From the NCBI RefSeq assembly GCF_008247605.1, contig NZ_CP043420.1, positions 2,666,001-2,730,000 on the forward strand: 64,000 bases of DNA, in the 5' to 3' direction. A model generated the notes under the pieces. The model was not told where the DNA came from and did no database searches. It saw only the letters and a program-made list of their open reading frames with translations. Positions 40,729 through 48,984 of the stretch are shown here, in pieces (within the stretch, counting starts at the first letter, position 1; every line of letters starts with the position of its first letter). This DNA comes from Kushneria phosphatilytica. GTDB taxonomy: Bacteria > Pseudomonadota > Gammaproteobacteria > Pseudomonadales > Halomonadaceae. The position numbers and the translations under genes were made by a program.

Positions 40729-41409
40729 TCAGGGCGCCCAGTAGAGGGCGATCGCCTCGCCCAGAAAGGCCCGAATCGGTAGCTCACGGGCATCTTCACC
40801 GCCAAAGGCTCGCGCAAACATGGCACGCTTGTCATCGCCGGCGATGTGCAGAAAGTGGCGACGCGCCTGTATGAGACGATGCCGGGAGAGCGAAATGCGC
40901 CCTTGCGAGACACTCGGCGCGTGTACAGCCAGTGCCACCGCTTCGGTGGTCAGCCCTTCTTCCAGCTGCGGGCTGTCGGGGAACAGCGAGGCCGTATGAC
41001 CATCACCCCCCATACCAAGGATGACGGCACTGGCCGGCCAGCTCAGGGCTGCAATGCGCTCACTGACTTCATGAACACCTGCTTCGGGCGCGTCGTCTGC
41101 GGTCGTCAGGGTATGATAACTGGCCGCCGCCGCCGGACCGGTCAGCAAATGCTTGCGCACCAGCTGTTCGTTGCTGTCCTTGTGATCGGAAGCCACCCAA
41201 CGCTCATCGGCCAGTGTGATATCCACGCGTGACCAGTCGAGTTCGCGCCCGGCCAGTGCCTCGAAAAAAGGCACCGGTGTCGAACCGCCGGACACCACCA
41301 GCAGCGCACGCGACTGCTGTGCCAGGTCCTCGCGCAATGCTTCGGCTACAGCTTCGGCCAGCGCCTGTGCCAGCCGGGTGCGTTCATCCTGCATCTCAGT
41401 AGTCTTCAT
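40729..41409 (-). CDS. pgl: 6-phosphogluconolactonase
   Basis: Pgl hydrolyses 6-phosphogluconolactone formed by Zwf to 6-phosphogluconate. It is 226 residues from ATG 41409 ([13 protein letters not shown]). This start has GGAAGG upstream at good spacing and overlaps the zwf end by 14 bases. Family motifs are [59 protein letters not shown] and [24 protein letters not shown]. The overlap and order match the classical Pseudomonas-type zwf-pgl-eda operon. Confidence 0.96.
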   Translation of the reverse strand: MKTTEMQDERTRLAQALAEAVAEALREDLAQQSRALLVVSGGSTPVPFFEALAGRELDWSRVDITLADERWVASDHKDSNEQLVRKHLLTGPAAAASYHTLTTADDAPEAGVHEVSERIAALSWPASAVILGMGGDGHTASLFPDSPQLEEGLTTEAVALAVHAPSVSQGRISLSRHRLIQARRHFLHIAGDDKRAMFARAFGGEDARELPIRAFLGEAIALYWAP

Positions 41410-42871
41410 ACCAGGACCTTCCATCCTGAGTGATCATGGCAATCGAGGAGACCGGGCCCCAGGACCCCGCCGGATAACGCTTGGGCGGCATATCCCTGGC
41501 TTCCCAGCCGGCAATGAGCGTGTCGACCCAGCGCCAGGCATACTCGATCTCGTCACGACGAACGAACAGATACTGCTGCCCTTTCATCACCTCAAGCAGC
41601 AATCGCTCGTAGGCATCGGGAATTCGCGTGCTCGGAAAGGCCTGGTGGAAGTCCAGATGCAACGGTCCCGTGCGCAGGCGCATCCCCTTGTCCAGTCCAC
41701 TGTCCTTGGTCAGCACCTGCAGCGCAATGCCTTCATCGGGCTGCAAGCGGATGATCAGCTTGTTGGAGGCCATGCCGCGCTGATCCGGATCAAAGATATA
41801 GTGCGACTGCTGCCGGAAGTGGATGACGATCTGGGAGAGCTTTTCCGGCATCCGCTTGCCGGTGCGCAGATAAAATGGCACGCCGGCCCAGCGCCAGTTG
41901 GAGACTTCGGTCTTGAAGGCCACGAAGGTTTCGGTACGCGAATCGGTATTGGCGCCCTCTTCCTCGAGATAGCCCGGCACCTGCTTGCCACCGCTGGTGC
42001 CGGCCACGTACTGACCGCGGACCACGTCGGTATTGAGCCGTTCGCCCTCGATCGGCCGCAGCGCCTTGAGGACCTTGACCTTCTCATCACGGATACTGTC
42101 GGCATCAAGATTGGACGGCGGGTCCATGGCGATCATGCACAGCAGTTGCATGAGGTGGTTCTGCACCATGTCGCGCAACTGACCGGCCTGATCGAAGTAG
42201 CCCCAGCGACCTTCAATACCGACGGTTTCGGCAACGGTGATCTCGACATGGGAGACATGATTCTGATTCCACTGATTGCCGAACAGCGGATTGGCAAAGC
42301 GCAGTGCCAGCAGATTCTGCACGGTCTCCTTGCCCAGGTAATGGTCAATGCGATAGATGCGCGACTCATCGAAGACCGCGCCGATCGCATCGTTGATCTC
42401 CTGCGAGCTCTCCAGGTCGTAACCGAGCGGCTTTTCGACCACTACCCGCGACTCGCTGTCCAGGCAGTTGGCCTTCGACAGGTTCGAACAGATGTCTCCA
42501 TACAGGCGCGCAGGCACCGAGAGGTAAACGGTCAGTGGATTGGGATTACGGCCATGCCACTGACTGATCTGCCTGTAGCCCTCGGGTGCATCGAACTCAA
42601 GCTGGATATAGGCGAGTCGATCAAGAAAGCGCGTCAGTACCTCTTGCGTGCGCTCCTCATTGGGCACCCGGTTCTCGAGCGCATCGCGTACCCGGGCGCG
42701 AAACGCATCGATATCATATTCCTGACGGGCCAGGCCGAGGATACGGGTATCCTCGTGCATCAGCCCTTCACGATCGAGATGGTAAAGCGCCACATAAAGC
42801 TTGCGCAGGGCCAGGTCACCCAGAGCCCCGAACAGGGCTACGTCGACGGCGGGCGTTGTTCCGTCACTCAT
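41396..42871 (-). CDS. zwf: Glucose-6-phosphate 1-dehydrogenase
   Basis: Zwf oxidises glucose-6-phosphate to 6-phosphogluconolactone and yields NAD(P)H. The 491-residue length is standard. Nucleotide-binding [11 protein letters not shown] (about 15-25) replaces the more usual GASGDLxxRKL. Substrate and catalytic residues lie in [16 protein letters not shown] (171-186), with the usual [14 protein letters not shown] before it and [13 protein letters not shown] [14 protein letters not shown] later. AAGGAG lies upstream of the ATG. It is the first gene of the zwf-pgl-eda operon and is divergent from hexR across 314 bases. Confidence 0.97.
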   Translation of the reverse strand: MSDGTTPAVDVALFGALGDLALRKLYVALYHLDREGLMHEDTRILGLARQEYDIDAFRARVRDALENRVPNEERTQEVLTRFLDRLAYIQLEFDAPEGYRQISQWHGRNPNPLTVYLSVPARLYGDICSNLSKANCLDSESRVVVEKPLGYDLESSQEINDAIGAVFDESRIYRIDHYLGKETVQNLLALRFANPLFGNQWNQNHVSHVEITVAETVGIEGRWGYFDQAGQLRDMVQNHLMQLLCMIAMDPPSNLDADSIRDEKVKVLKALRPIEGERLNTDVVRGQYVAGTSGGKQVPGYLEEEGANTDSRTETFVAFKTEVSNWRWAGVPFYLRTGKRMPEKLSQIVIHFRQQSHYIFDPDQRGMASNKLIIRLQPDEGIALQVLTKDSGLDKGMRLRTGPLHLDFHQAFPSTRIPDAYERLLLEVMKGQQYLFVRRDEIEYAWRWVDTLIAGWEARDMPPKRYPAGSWGPVSSIAMITQDGRSWYEDY

Positions 42872-43185
42872 GCGTCGCTCCTTCCCGGCCTGTAAATTTC
42901 ACGACAGTGTTAGCCATCAAGCTTACATCCTCGCAACTCGTTTGCGTAAGTTTACCAACTCGAAGGGCAATTCGTCTGCGTTCCTGTCAAGTTGGCGCTC
43001 GAGTTTCATCATGGCAGGATTGCGTGTCACGCTCGGTAGCCTGACGCTATCGGATTACAATCCTGCCACCGGACATCGGGAAAGCGCTCATGCATCCCGC
43101 TGTCTGACCAGCTGGCATACCCGGCAGGTAAAAGGCAGATCCGCCTCAACAGTTTTACTCATGATCACTGGATGGAAAAGCACCC
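42872..43185. promoter_or_regulatory. zwf/hexR divergent promoter region with HexR-like site
   Basis: 314 bases with no gene. At 43045-43059 the minus strand reads TGTAATCCGATAGCG: one perfect HexR half-site (TGTAAT) and a degenerate second half. Another half-site, TGTAAG on the minus strand, is at 42931-42936, and a GTAA-GT-TTAC palindrome lies at 42946-42955. HexR is known in related bacteria to repress its own divergent zwf operon, with KDPG as inducer, so an operator is expected here. Which element is used cannot be decided by eye. Confidence 0.5.
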
Positions 43186-44052
43186 ATGGCAGCCTATGAC
43201 CTGCTGTCCCGAATTCGTGAACGCCTGGAAACGCTGAATCGTTCCGAGCGTAAGGTGGCCCGGGTCATTCTCGACGATCCTGCCACGGCGACTGGCATGA
43301 GCATTGCCACTCTGGCTCAGGCGGCGTCGGTCAGCGAGCCGACCGTCAATCGATTCTGCCGTAACTTCGAAACCCGTGGTTACCCTGACTTCAAGATCAA
43401 GCTGGCACAAAGTCTCGCCGGTGGCACACCCTATGTCAGCCGTAGCGTTGAACATGATGATGACGCCCGGGCTTATGCCGACAAGATTTTCGGCGCCACT
43501 ATCGCCGCGCTTGATGAGGCACGGCGACTGGTGGATCCGAAGCGGATCGAACGCATGGTCGATCATCTCAGCCAGGCCCGGCAGATCAGTTTCTTCGGCC
43601 TCGGTGGCTCCGGAGCGGTGGCCTTCGATGCCCAGCACAAGTTCTTCCGCTTCAATCTGCCGGTAATGGCCTATGACGATGTGCTGATGCAGCGCATGGT
43701 AGCTGCCGCCGCACACACCGGCGATGTCATCGTCACCATCTCCTACACCGGGCGGACTCGTGAAATGGTCGAAATCGCCCGCCTGGCACGCGAGAACGGC
43801 GCTGTCGTACTGGGGATCACGGTGGCCGATTCACCACTGGCCGAAGAGTGTACCGAAAGCCTGGGTATCACCCCCGTCGAAGATACCGAATTCTATATGC
43901 CGATGACGTCGCGGATGGTACATCTCGCCCTGATCGATGTGCTGGCCACCGGCGTCACCCTGCGTCGGGGCGATGATTTCCTGCCCCACCTCAAGAAAAT
44001 CAAGGACAGTCTGCTACCGACCAAGTTTCCGCCACGTGAAGCACCTGAATGA
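43186..44052 (+). CDS. hexR: HexR, RpiR-family transcriptional regulator
   Basis: A 288-residue regulator with an N-terminal RpiR helix-turn-helix domain (about 1-78, [32 protein letters not shown], described by position 37-68) and a C-terminal SIS sugar-phosphate-binding domain (about 125-260, [38 protein letters not shown]). In Pseudomonas and Shewanella HexR controls zwf, pgl, eda, edd, glk and gap genes and responds to KDPG. Its divergent position opposite zwf-pgl-eda is the classical arrangement. The final KFPPREAPE tail is short. Candidate operators are described at 36806 and 43045. Confidence 0.95.
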   Translation: MAAYDLLSRIRERLETLNRSERKVARVILDDPATATGMSIATLAQAASVSEPTVNRFCRNFETRGYPDFKIKLAQSLAGGTPYVSRSVEHDDDARAYADKIFGATIAALDEARRLVDPKRIERMVDHLSQARQISFFGLGGSGAVAFDAQHKFFRFNLPVMAYDDVLMQRMVAAAAHTGDVIVTISYTGRTREMVEIARLARENGAVVLGITVADSPLAEECTESLGITPVEDTEFYMPMTSRMVHLALIDVLATGVTLRRGDDFLPHLKKIKDSLLPTKFPPREAPE

Positions 44053-44280
44053 CCGCGTTCCCTTCATGAACCACAGAACTGTGTCACGGCACATTCCGCT
44101 TCCCGGAGGCGCGTTATACTAACGGACCAGCCGGGTAGCCATCGGCAATCGAGCTTATTGTGGTCACGTCCCGAGGTGAAATGCCTTCTACTTTGGTCGT
44201 AAATGTCGCCCGGGCGTTTTATGCACCCACTGCGACCGACCATAATAAGCGTTTACCGATTTTCCGGCTGCCCTTTGCAA

Positions 44281-44305
44281 GTGTGGTGTTGCGTGCACAC
44301 CACAC
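44281..44305. repeat. Inverted repeat upstream of the sugar symporter
   Basis: GTGTGGTG and CACCACAC form a perfect 8 bp inverted repeat around a 9-base centre, 47 bases before the symporter start. It could be an operator for a dimeric regulator or a hairpin in the mRNA leader. There is no T run, so it is not a terminator. The half-sites do not resemble HexR sites. It lies in the 299-base gap between hexR and the symporter gene, which holds no other gene-like structure. Confidence 0.5.
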
Positions 44306-44351
44306 CCGCAATACGCAAAGCGTGCTGAAAAACGAAACCAGGAGATGATTC

Positions 44352-45791
44352 ATGTCCGATCAATCCTCAGGCAGCGCCGATACCGCTGCCCGGGATCAGA
44401 AACCCGACGCTGTACTGCACGCCGATATTGTCCCCATGGTCTGGTTCAGCTGCGCGCTGGCAGCACTGGCAGGCCTGTTGTTCGGCATGGATATCGGGGT
44501 TATTTCCGGTGCCCTGCCTTTCATCAAGGAGGACTTCCATGTGTCGACAGCCATGGAAGGCTGGATCGTGAGCTCGATGATGGTGGGTGCCGCGCTGGGT
44601 GCTCTGATGGCCGGGGGCATTTCACAGCGTTTTGGTCGCCGAAAGGCACTGCTTTACAGTTCGCTGCTGTTCTTTATCGGCGCGCTGATTGCCGTTATCT
44701 CGCCCAATACCACCGTGCTGGTCATTGCCCGTATCCTGCTGGGGCTGGCGGTCGGTGTCGCCTCCTTCACGGCACCGCTCTATCTCTCCGAGGTAGCGCC
44801 GGAGCGAATTCGCGGCACGACCATCTCCTTCTATCAGCTGATGGTGACCATCGGCATTCTGGCCGCCTTCGTTTCCAACCTGGCCTTCAGCTATATCGAA
44901 AGCTGGCGCTGGATGTTCGGTGTCCTGATGATCCCGGCGTTCATGCTTTTCATGGGCGTGTTGATGGTGCCCACCAGTCCGCGCTGGCTCGCAGCCCGGG
45001 ATCGCTTTGATGAAGCCCGCGAGGTTCTGAACCGTCTGCGCAGCTCGAAGACCGAAGTCGAATACGAGATGAAGGAAATCCAGGAGAGCATTAATTCCCA
45101 GCAGCAGAACCGCGGCTGGGACATGTTCAAGGAAAATCCCAATTTCCGTCGCTCGGTCCTTTTGGGGATATCCCTGCAGCTGGTGCAACAGTTCACCGGC
45201 ATGAACGCGATCATGTACTTCGCGCCGCAGATCTTTCAGCTGTCCGGTTTCGAAGGTACCGCCGCTCAGCTTTGGAGTACGGTCATTACCGGGCTGGTCA
45301 ACGTGCTGGCCACCTTCATTGCCATCGGCTTCATTGATCGTCTGGGGCGTAAACCGATCCTCTATGCCGGCTTTACCATCATGGCAGTGAGCATGGCCGT
45401 GCTGGCCATCATTCTCGGCATCGGCCCGTCCACGGCCTTCCTGCAGTACACCGCCATGGGCGCACTGCTGATCTTCGTAGCCGGCTTCGCCATGTCCGCC
45501 GGTCCGCTGATCTGGACCCTCTGCGCCGAAATCCAGCCGCTACGCGGTCGTGACTTCGGTATCAGCGCCTCGACGGTCTCGAACTGGGTGGGCAACTTCG
45601 CTGTTGGCCAGTTCTTCCCCATCATGATCGTCGGTATCGGTGGAACCGCTACCTTCGGCATTCTGGCCGGACTCAATGCGGTATTCATCGTCCTGACGCT
45701 TATGCTGATCCCTGAAACCAAGGGCATCTCGCTGGAGAGCATCGAGAAGAAACTGATGAATGGCAAGCGACTGCGCGACATCGGCACCTGA
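44352..45791 (+). CDS. Sugar:proton symporter, MFS sugar porter family
   Basis: A 479-residue 12-helix transporter of the major facilitator superfamily, sugar porter branch (GalP/AraE/XylE type). Diagnostic motifs are GFLLFGMD-like ALAGLLFGMDIGVISGALPF in helix 1, GRRKAL after helix 2, VPTSPRWLAARDRFDEA before the central loop, QQFTGMNAIMYFAPQIF in helix 7, DRLGRKPIL and PETKGISLESIEKKL at the end. The substrate is probably a hexose such as glucose, given the neighbouring hexR and glk, but cannot be fixed by sequence alone. AGGAG lies upstream of the ATG, and a long hairpin terminator follows. The gene forms its own unit. Confidence 0.9.
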   Translation: MSDQSSGSADTAARDQKPDAVLHADIVPMVWFSCALAALAGLLFGMDIGVISGALPFIKEDFHVSTAMEGWIVSSMMVGAALGALMAGGISQRFGRRKALLYSSLLFFIGALIAVISPNTTVLVIARILLGLAVGVASFTAPLYLSEVAPERIRGTTISFYQLMVTIGILAAFVSNLAFSYIESWRWMFGVLMIPAFMLFMGVLMVPTSPRWLAARDRFDEAREVLNRLRSSKTEVEYEMKEIQESINSQQQNRGWDMFKENPNFRRSVLLGISLQLVQQFTGMNAIMYFAPQIFQLSGFEGTAAQLWSTVITGLVNVLATFIAIGFIDRLGRKPILYAGFTIMAVSMAVLAIILGIGPSTAFLQYTAMGALLIFVAGFAMSAGPLIWTLCAEIQPLRGRDFGISASTVSNWVGNFAVGQFFPIMIVGIGGTATFGILAGLNAVFIVLTLMLIPETKGISLESIEKKLMNGKRLRDIGT

Positions 45792-45806
45792 TTGTTCGCG
45801 CAAGCC

Positions 45807-45843
45807 CAGGGGCCCTGCATCGTGCCGCGATGCAGGGCCCCTG
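45807..45843 (+). terminator. Very stable hairpin terminator after the symporter
   Basis: CAGGGGCCCTGCATCG is followed after a 5-base loop by its perfect 16-base complement, then TCGTTTC. It lies 15 bases after the symporter stop. The T run is weak but the stem is exceptionally long and GC-rich. Confidence 0.8.
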
Positions 45844-45926
45844 TCGTTTCATGACACAGCTCGCAAACATGCACGAAACCCCATAAACTGCCTACCCGTT
45901 TATCTCGACCACCCCGGGAGCCCTTG

Positions 45927-46778
45927 ATGCGCTGGCTGCTTGCTCTACTGTTGACCCTGATCAGTGTTAACGCCCTGGCCGACACCTTTCGGTTTACCGC
46001 CATCCCCGATGAAAACGAGGACAGACTGGTGGCGCGTTTCGACCGGGTGGCCGATTATCTGTCGCAGCAAACCGGCCTGGATGTCGAATACGTCCCGGTC
46101 AAATCCTACCCGGCGGCTGTCAGCGCCTTTCGCAATGATCAGGTCCAGCTTGCCTGGTTCGGTGGGCTGACCGGTGTACAGGCCAGATCTCTGGTGCCCA
46201 ACTCCGAAGCCATCGCTCAGGGCAAGGAAGACGCTGCCTTTCGCAGCTATTACATCGCCAATGCATCGACCGGCATCGCCGCCGACCAGCAAGAGTTGCC
46301 GGATGCCATCCGGGGCCACAGTTTCACCTTCGGCGCCAAGACCTCGACCTCGGGACGTCTGATGCCGGAGTACTATCTGCGCCAGCGTTTCGAGCAGTCG
46401 CCACAGCAGCTGTTTTCCCGGGTCGGTTTTTCCGGTGATCACACCCGCACCATTGCGCTGGTCGAATCCGGTGCCTATGACATTGGCGCCGTCAATTACA
46501 AGGTCTGGCAAGCCGAGGTGCGTCAGCACAAGGTGGATACCAACAAGGTGCATGTCATCTGGAAGTCACCGCGTTATCCCGATTATCAGTGGACCATTCG
46601 CGGCGACGTTGATCAGCACTTCGGCGAGGGAACCAGGGCTGCCGTTCGTCAGGCGCTGCTCGACATGACCGACCCGGAGCTGCTCAAAAGCTTCCCGCGA
46701 GAAGGCTTCATCCCGGTGTCCAACGACGATTATGAACCCATCAAACGAGTCGGCAAGCAGCTGGGATTGCTGCGCTGA
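45927..46778 (+). CDS. Periplasmic binding protein, PhnD-like/putative selenate importer
   Basis: A 283-residue exported binding protein with a signal peptide (MRWLLALLLTLISVNALA, cleavage near residue 18). It belongs to the phosphate/phosphite/phosphonate binding family: VPVKSYPAAVSAFRNDQVQLAWFGGLTGVQA, FGAKTSTSGRLMPEYYLRQRF and VGFSGDHTRTIALVESGAYDIGAVNYKVW. As I recall, the run FTAIPDENEDRLVARFDRVADYLSQQTG marks the subgroup annotated as putative selenate transporters rather than true phosphonate binders. GGGAG lies seven bases before the ATG. It is the first gene of a three-gene importer operon. The ligand is not proven. Confidence 0.82.
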   Translation: MRWLLALLLTLISVNALADTFRFTAIPDENEDRLVARFDRVADYLSQQTGLDVEYVPVKSYPAAVSAFRNDQVQLAWFGGLTGVQARSLVPNSEAIAQGKEDAAFRSYYIANASTGIAADQQELPDAIRGHSFTFGAKTSTSGRLMPEYYLRQRFEQSPQQLFSRVGFSGDHTRTIALVESGAYDIGAVNYKVWQAEVRQHKVDTNKVHVIWKSPRYPDYQWTIRGDVDQHFGEGTRAAVRQALLDMTDPELLKSFPREGFIPVSNDDYEPIKRVGKQLGLLR

Positions 46779-46790
46779 ACGGAGCGCGTC

Positions 46791-47459
46791 GTGCCGCTGG
46801 TCACTTTAAAGGATGCCACGCTCGCGCATGGACGAGGCAAGCACCGTCAGATAGTGCTGGATAACATCACGCTCGAACTCCGTGATGGTGAACGGGTGGC
46901 GCTGCTGGGCCGCAGCGGCGTGGGCAAATCCACGCTGCTGGATGCAATACGTCTCGAACTGGGTGAGAAAGCGGCCTGGTGCCCACAGGAGCAAGGGCTG
47001 GTCGGCGCCCTCTCGGTCTATCACAACATCTACATGGGGCGACTTGAACGCTCCTCGACCTGGCGTAATCTGCGCAACCTGATCCGGCCGGACCCCACCG
47101 CCTGGCAAGCCATTGCCGAACTGTGCCACCTGCTCGGCATTGCCGATGTACTCCGCCAGCCGGTGGAAAGTCTCTCCGGCGGCCAGCGTTCGAGAGTCGC
47201 CATCGCCCGAGCACTCTACCAGGCCCGCCCTCACTTCCTGGGTGATGAACCGGTGGCCAGTGTCGACCCTCATCAGGGAGACCGCCTGCTGACACTGATT
47301 ACCGAGCGTCATGGTCTCTGTCTGATTGCGCTCCACCAGCGTGAACTCGCCCTGAGCCACTTCGACCGGGTAATCGGCCTGACCCGGGGACGCGTTGCGC
47401 TGGATGCTGACACTTCAAGTCTGACGCTGGAACAGCTTGATGCGCTCTACCGTTCCTGA
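46791..47459 (+). CDS. ABC transporter ATP-binding protein, PhnC-like
   Basis: A 222-residue ATPase with Walker A GRSGVGKSTLL (about 40-50), signature SLSGGQRSRVAIARAL (about 127-142) and Walker B HFLGDEPVASVD (about 148-159). A Q-loop is seen in WCPQEQGLVG and a switch His in LIALHQRELAL. It starts at a GTG with GGAG upstream, 12 bases after the binding protein, and its last 20 bases overlap the permease gene. It energises the importer with the neighbouring fused permease. Confidence 0.9.
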   Translation: MPLVTLKDATLAHGRGKHRQIVLDNITLELRDGERVALLGRSGVGKSTLLDAIRLELGEKAAWCPQEQGLVGALSVYHNIYMGRLERSSTWRNLRNLIRPDPTAWQAIAELCHLLGIADVLRQPVESLSGGQRSRVAIARALYQARPHFLGDEPVASVDPHQGDRLLTLITERHGLCLIALHQRELALSHFDRVIGLTRGRVALDADTSSLTLEQLDALYRS

Positions 47460-48972
47460 ACGCCCGCGACCATTTGCCGATCTGTTCGCTGGCCATCGGC
47501 TCGGCCGCCTGAACCGCGTAGCGCTGGGACTGGTCATCCTGACGCTGATACTGCTACCGGCCGCCGATCTCTCGATTACCGTACGCGATCCCTGGGTAGA
47601 GCTTCAGCGTATGGCAGGTGGCCTGCTGACCCCGGATTTTGCCCGGGTGAGCGCCCCTTTCGAAGCGGTAGGGCTGACCGTCGCCTTTGCCCTCTGGGGT
47701 GTGGCACTGGGCCTGCTGGCCGGCATTCCGCTGACATTGGTGTTTCATCGTTGCCGATGGATTCGGGGGTTCTGCGCAGCGCTGCGAGCCGTACACGAAC
47801 TGTTCTGGGCATTGCTGTTTCTGCAGATCTTCGGCACTTCTGCCGTTACGGCCCTGGCCGCGATTGCCGTCCCCTTTGCCGGTATCTTTGCCAAGGTCTT
47901 TGCCGAAATCCTCGATCAGCTCGACCCTGCCCCAGCCCATGCCCTGCCCCATGGCATCGGACGTCTGTCGCGCTTTTTATACATCGAGTGGCCGCAGGCA
48001 CGTGGGCAATTGCTGGCCTATGTTCGCTATCGCTTCGAATGTGCCCTGAGAAGCAGCCTGCTACTGGGTTTCGTAGGCCTGCCGACCCTGGGGTTTTATC
48101 TGGAGAGCGCGTTTCGCCAGGGGCGCTATCAGGAAGCCGGGGCCGAGCTGCTGATATTCTACCTTTTGATCGGCACGCTGCGCTGGTGGGGTGATCGCCG
48201 CTTTTTATGGCTATTGCTTCCCATCAGCGCATGGCTACTCGGTCCGTGGCCGGATGTTGATCCATCGCTGGCATGGCGCTTTGTCACTCACGACATCTGG
48301 CCGGCGCCGCTGCTCAATGGTGATCCTGCGGGGCTTGCACAGTGGTGGACGCAACTCCCACCGCTGGGCGCCGCCATCGGAAACACTCTGCTGCTTGCAT
48401 TGATGGGGACCAGTGGTGCACTGATTGTGGCTCTGGTGCTCTGGCCACTGGTTTGCAGGCATTTCACCGGCCCTGTTCGACGCTGGCTGGGAGCTGGCGT
48501 CCTGATTGCCCTGCGTTCCACTCCGGAAGTGCTGTTCGCCTTTGTGCTGTTACTGCTGACGGGGCCGTCGATGCTGCCCGCCTGGATCGCTCTGGCACTG
48601 CATAACGGCGCGCTGATTGCCTTTCTCGTCGCTCGCCACGCTGATGAGCTGCGCCCCGGGCTACCCGATGTCCGAGGCGTCAATCTCTACTGCTGGGAGT
48701 TGTTGCCGAGGGTAATGCCCGGCTTGCTGGCCCTGGTATTTTACCGGGCGGAGGTCATCATGCGGGAAACGGCCATTCTGGGGATTCTGGGTGTCGCGAC
48801 ACTGGGTTTTCAGATCGACTCGGCCTTCGCCTGGCTACACTTCGATACAGCCCTGTTCCTGTTGATCATCACCTGTCTACTCAATCTGACCGTGGACGCC
48901 CTCTCCCGACAACTTCGTCCTGCCCGCACGCCCACGGCGCTGAGCTGCGACACGCCCGGCCCGCCGGCCTGA
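47440..48972 (+). CDS. ABC permease, two PhnE-like halves fused
   Basis: A 510-residue inner membrane protein built from two permease units. The first half (about 25-250) contains a coupling-helix segment EWPQARGQLLAYVRYRFECALRSSLLLGFVG; the second half (about 290-485) repeats it with LLPRVMPGLLALVFYRAEVIMRETAILGILG. Each half has about six hydrophobic segments, and ends with similar LPTLGFYLESAF and VATLGFQIDSAF sequences. A single chain may therefore supply the whole membrane channel that two PhnE subunits normally form. It starts at ATG 47440 inside the end of the ATPase gene, a sign of translational coupling. Confidence 0.85.
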   Translation: MRSTVPERPRPFADLFAGHRLGRLNRVALGLVILTLILLPAADLSITVRDPWVELQRMAGGLLTPDFARVSAPFEAVGLTVAFALWGVALGLLAGIPLTLVFHRCRWIRGFCAALRAVHELFWALLFLQIFGTSAVTALAAIAVPFAGIFAKVFAEILDQLDPAPAHALPHGIGRLSRFLYIEWPQARGQLLAYVRYRFECALRSSLLLGFVGLPTLGFYLESAFRQGRYQEAGAELLIFYLLIGTLRWWGDRRFLWLLLPISAWLLGPWPDVDPSLAWRFVTHDIWPAPLLNGDPAGLAQWWTQLPPLGAAIGNTLLLALMGTSGALIVALVLWPLVCRHFTGPVRRWLGAGVLIALRSTPEVLFAFVLLLLTGPSMLPAWIALALHNGALIAFLVARHADELRPGLPDVRGVNLYCWELLPRVMPGLLALVFYRAEVIMRETAILGILGVATLGFQIDSAFAWLHFDTALFLLIITCLLNLTVDALSRQLRPARTPTALSCDTPGPPA

Positions 48973-48984
48973 GCGCTGGCCATT

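Noticed and set aside
41216..42895. 559-codon plus-strand open frame
   Set aside because: It is antisense to zwf and pgl, whose products are unmistakable. The translated sequence shows no family pattern.
43186..44052. HexR read as RpiR-type ribose regulator
   Set aside because: The divergent zwf-pgl-eda operon and overall sequence fit HexR better, and no ribose genes are near.
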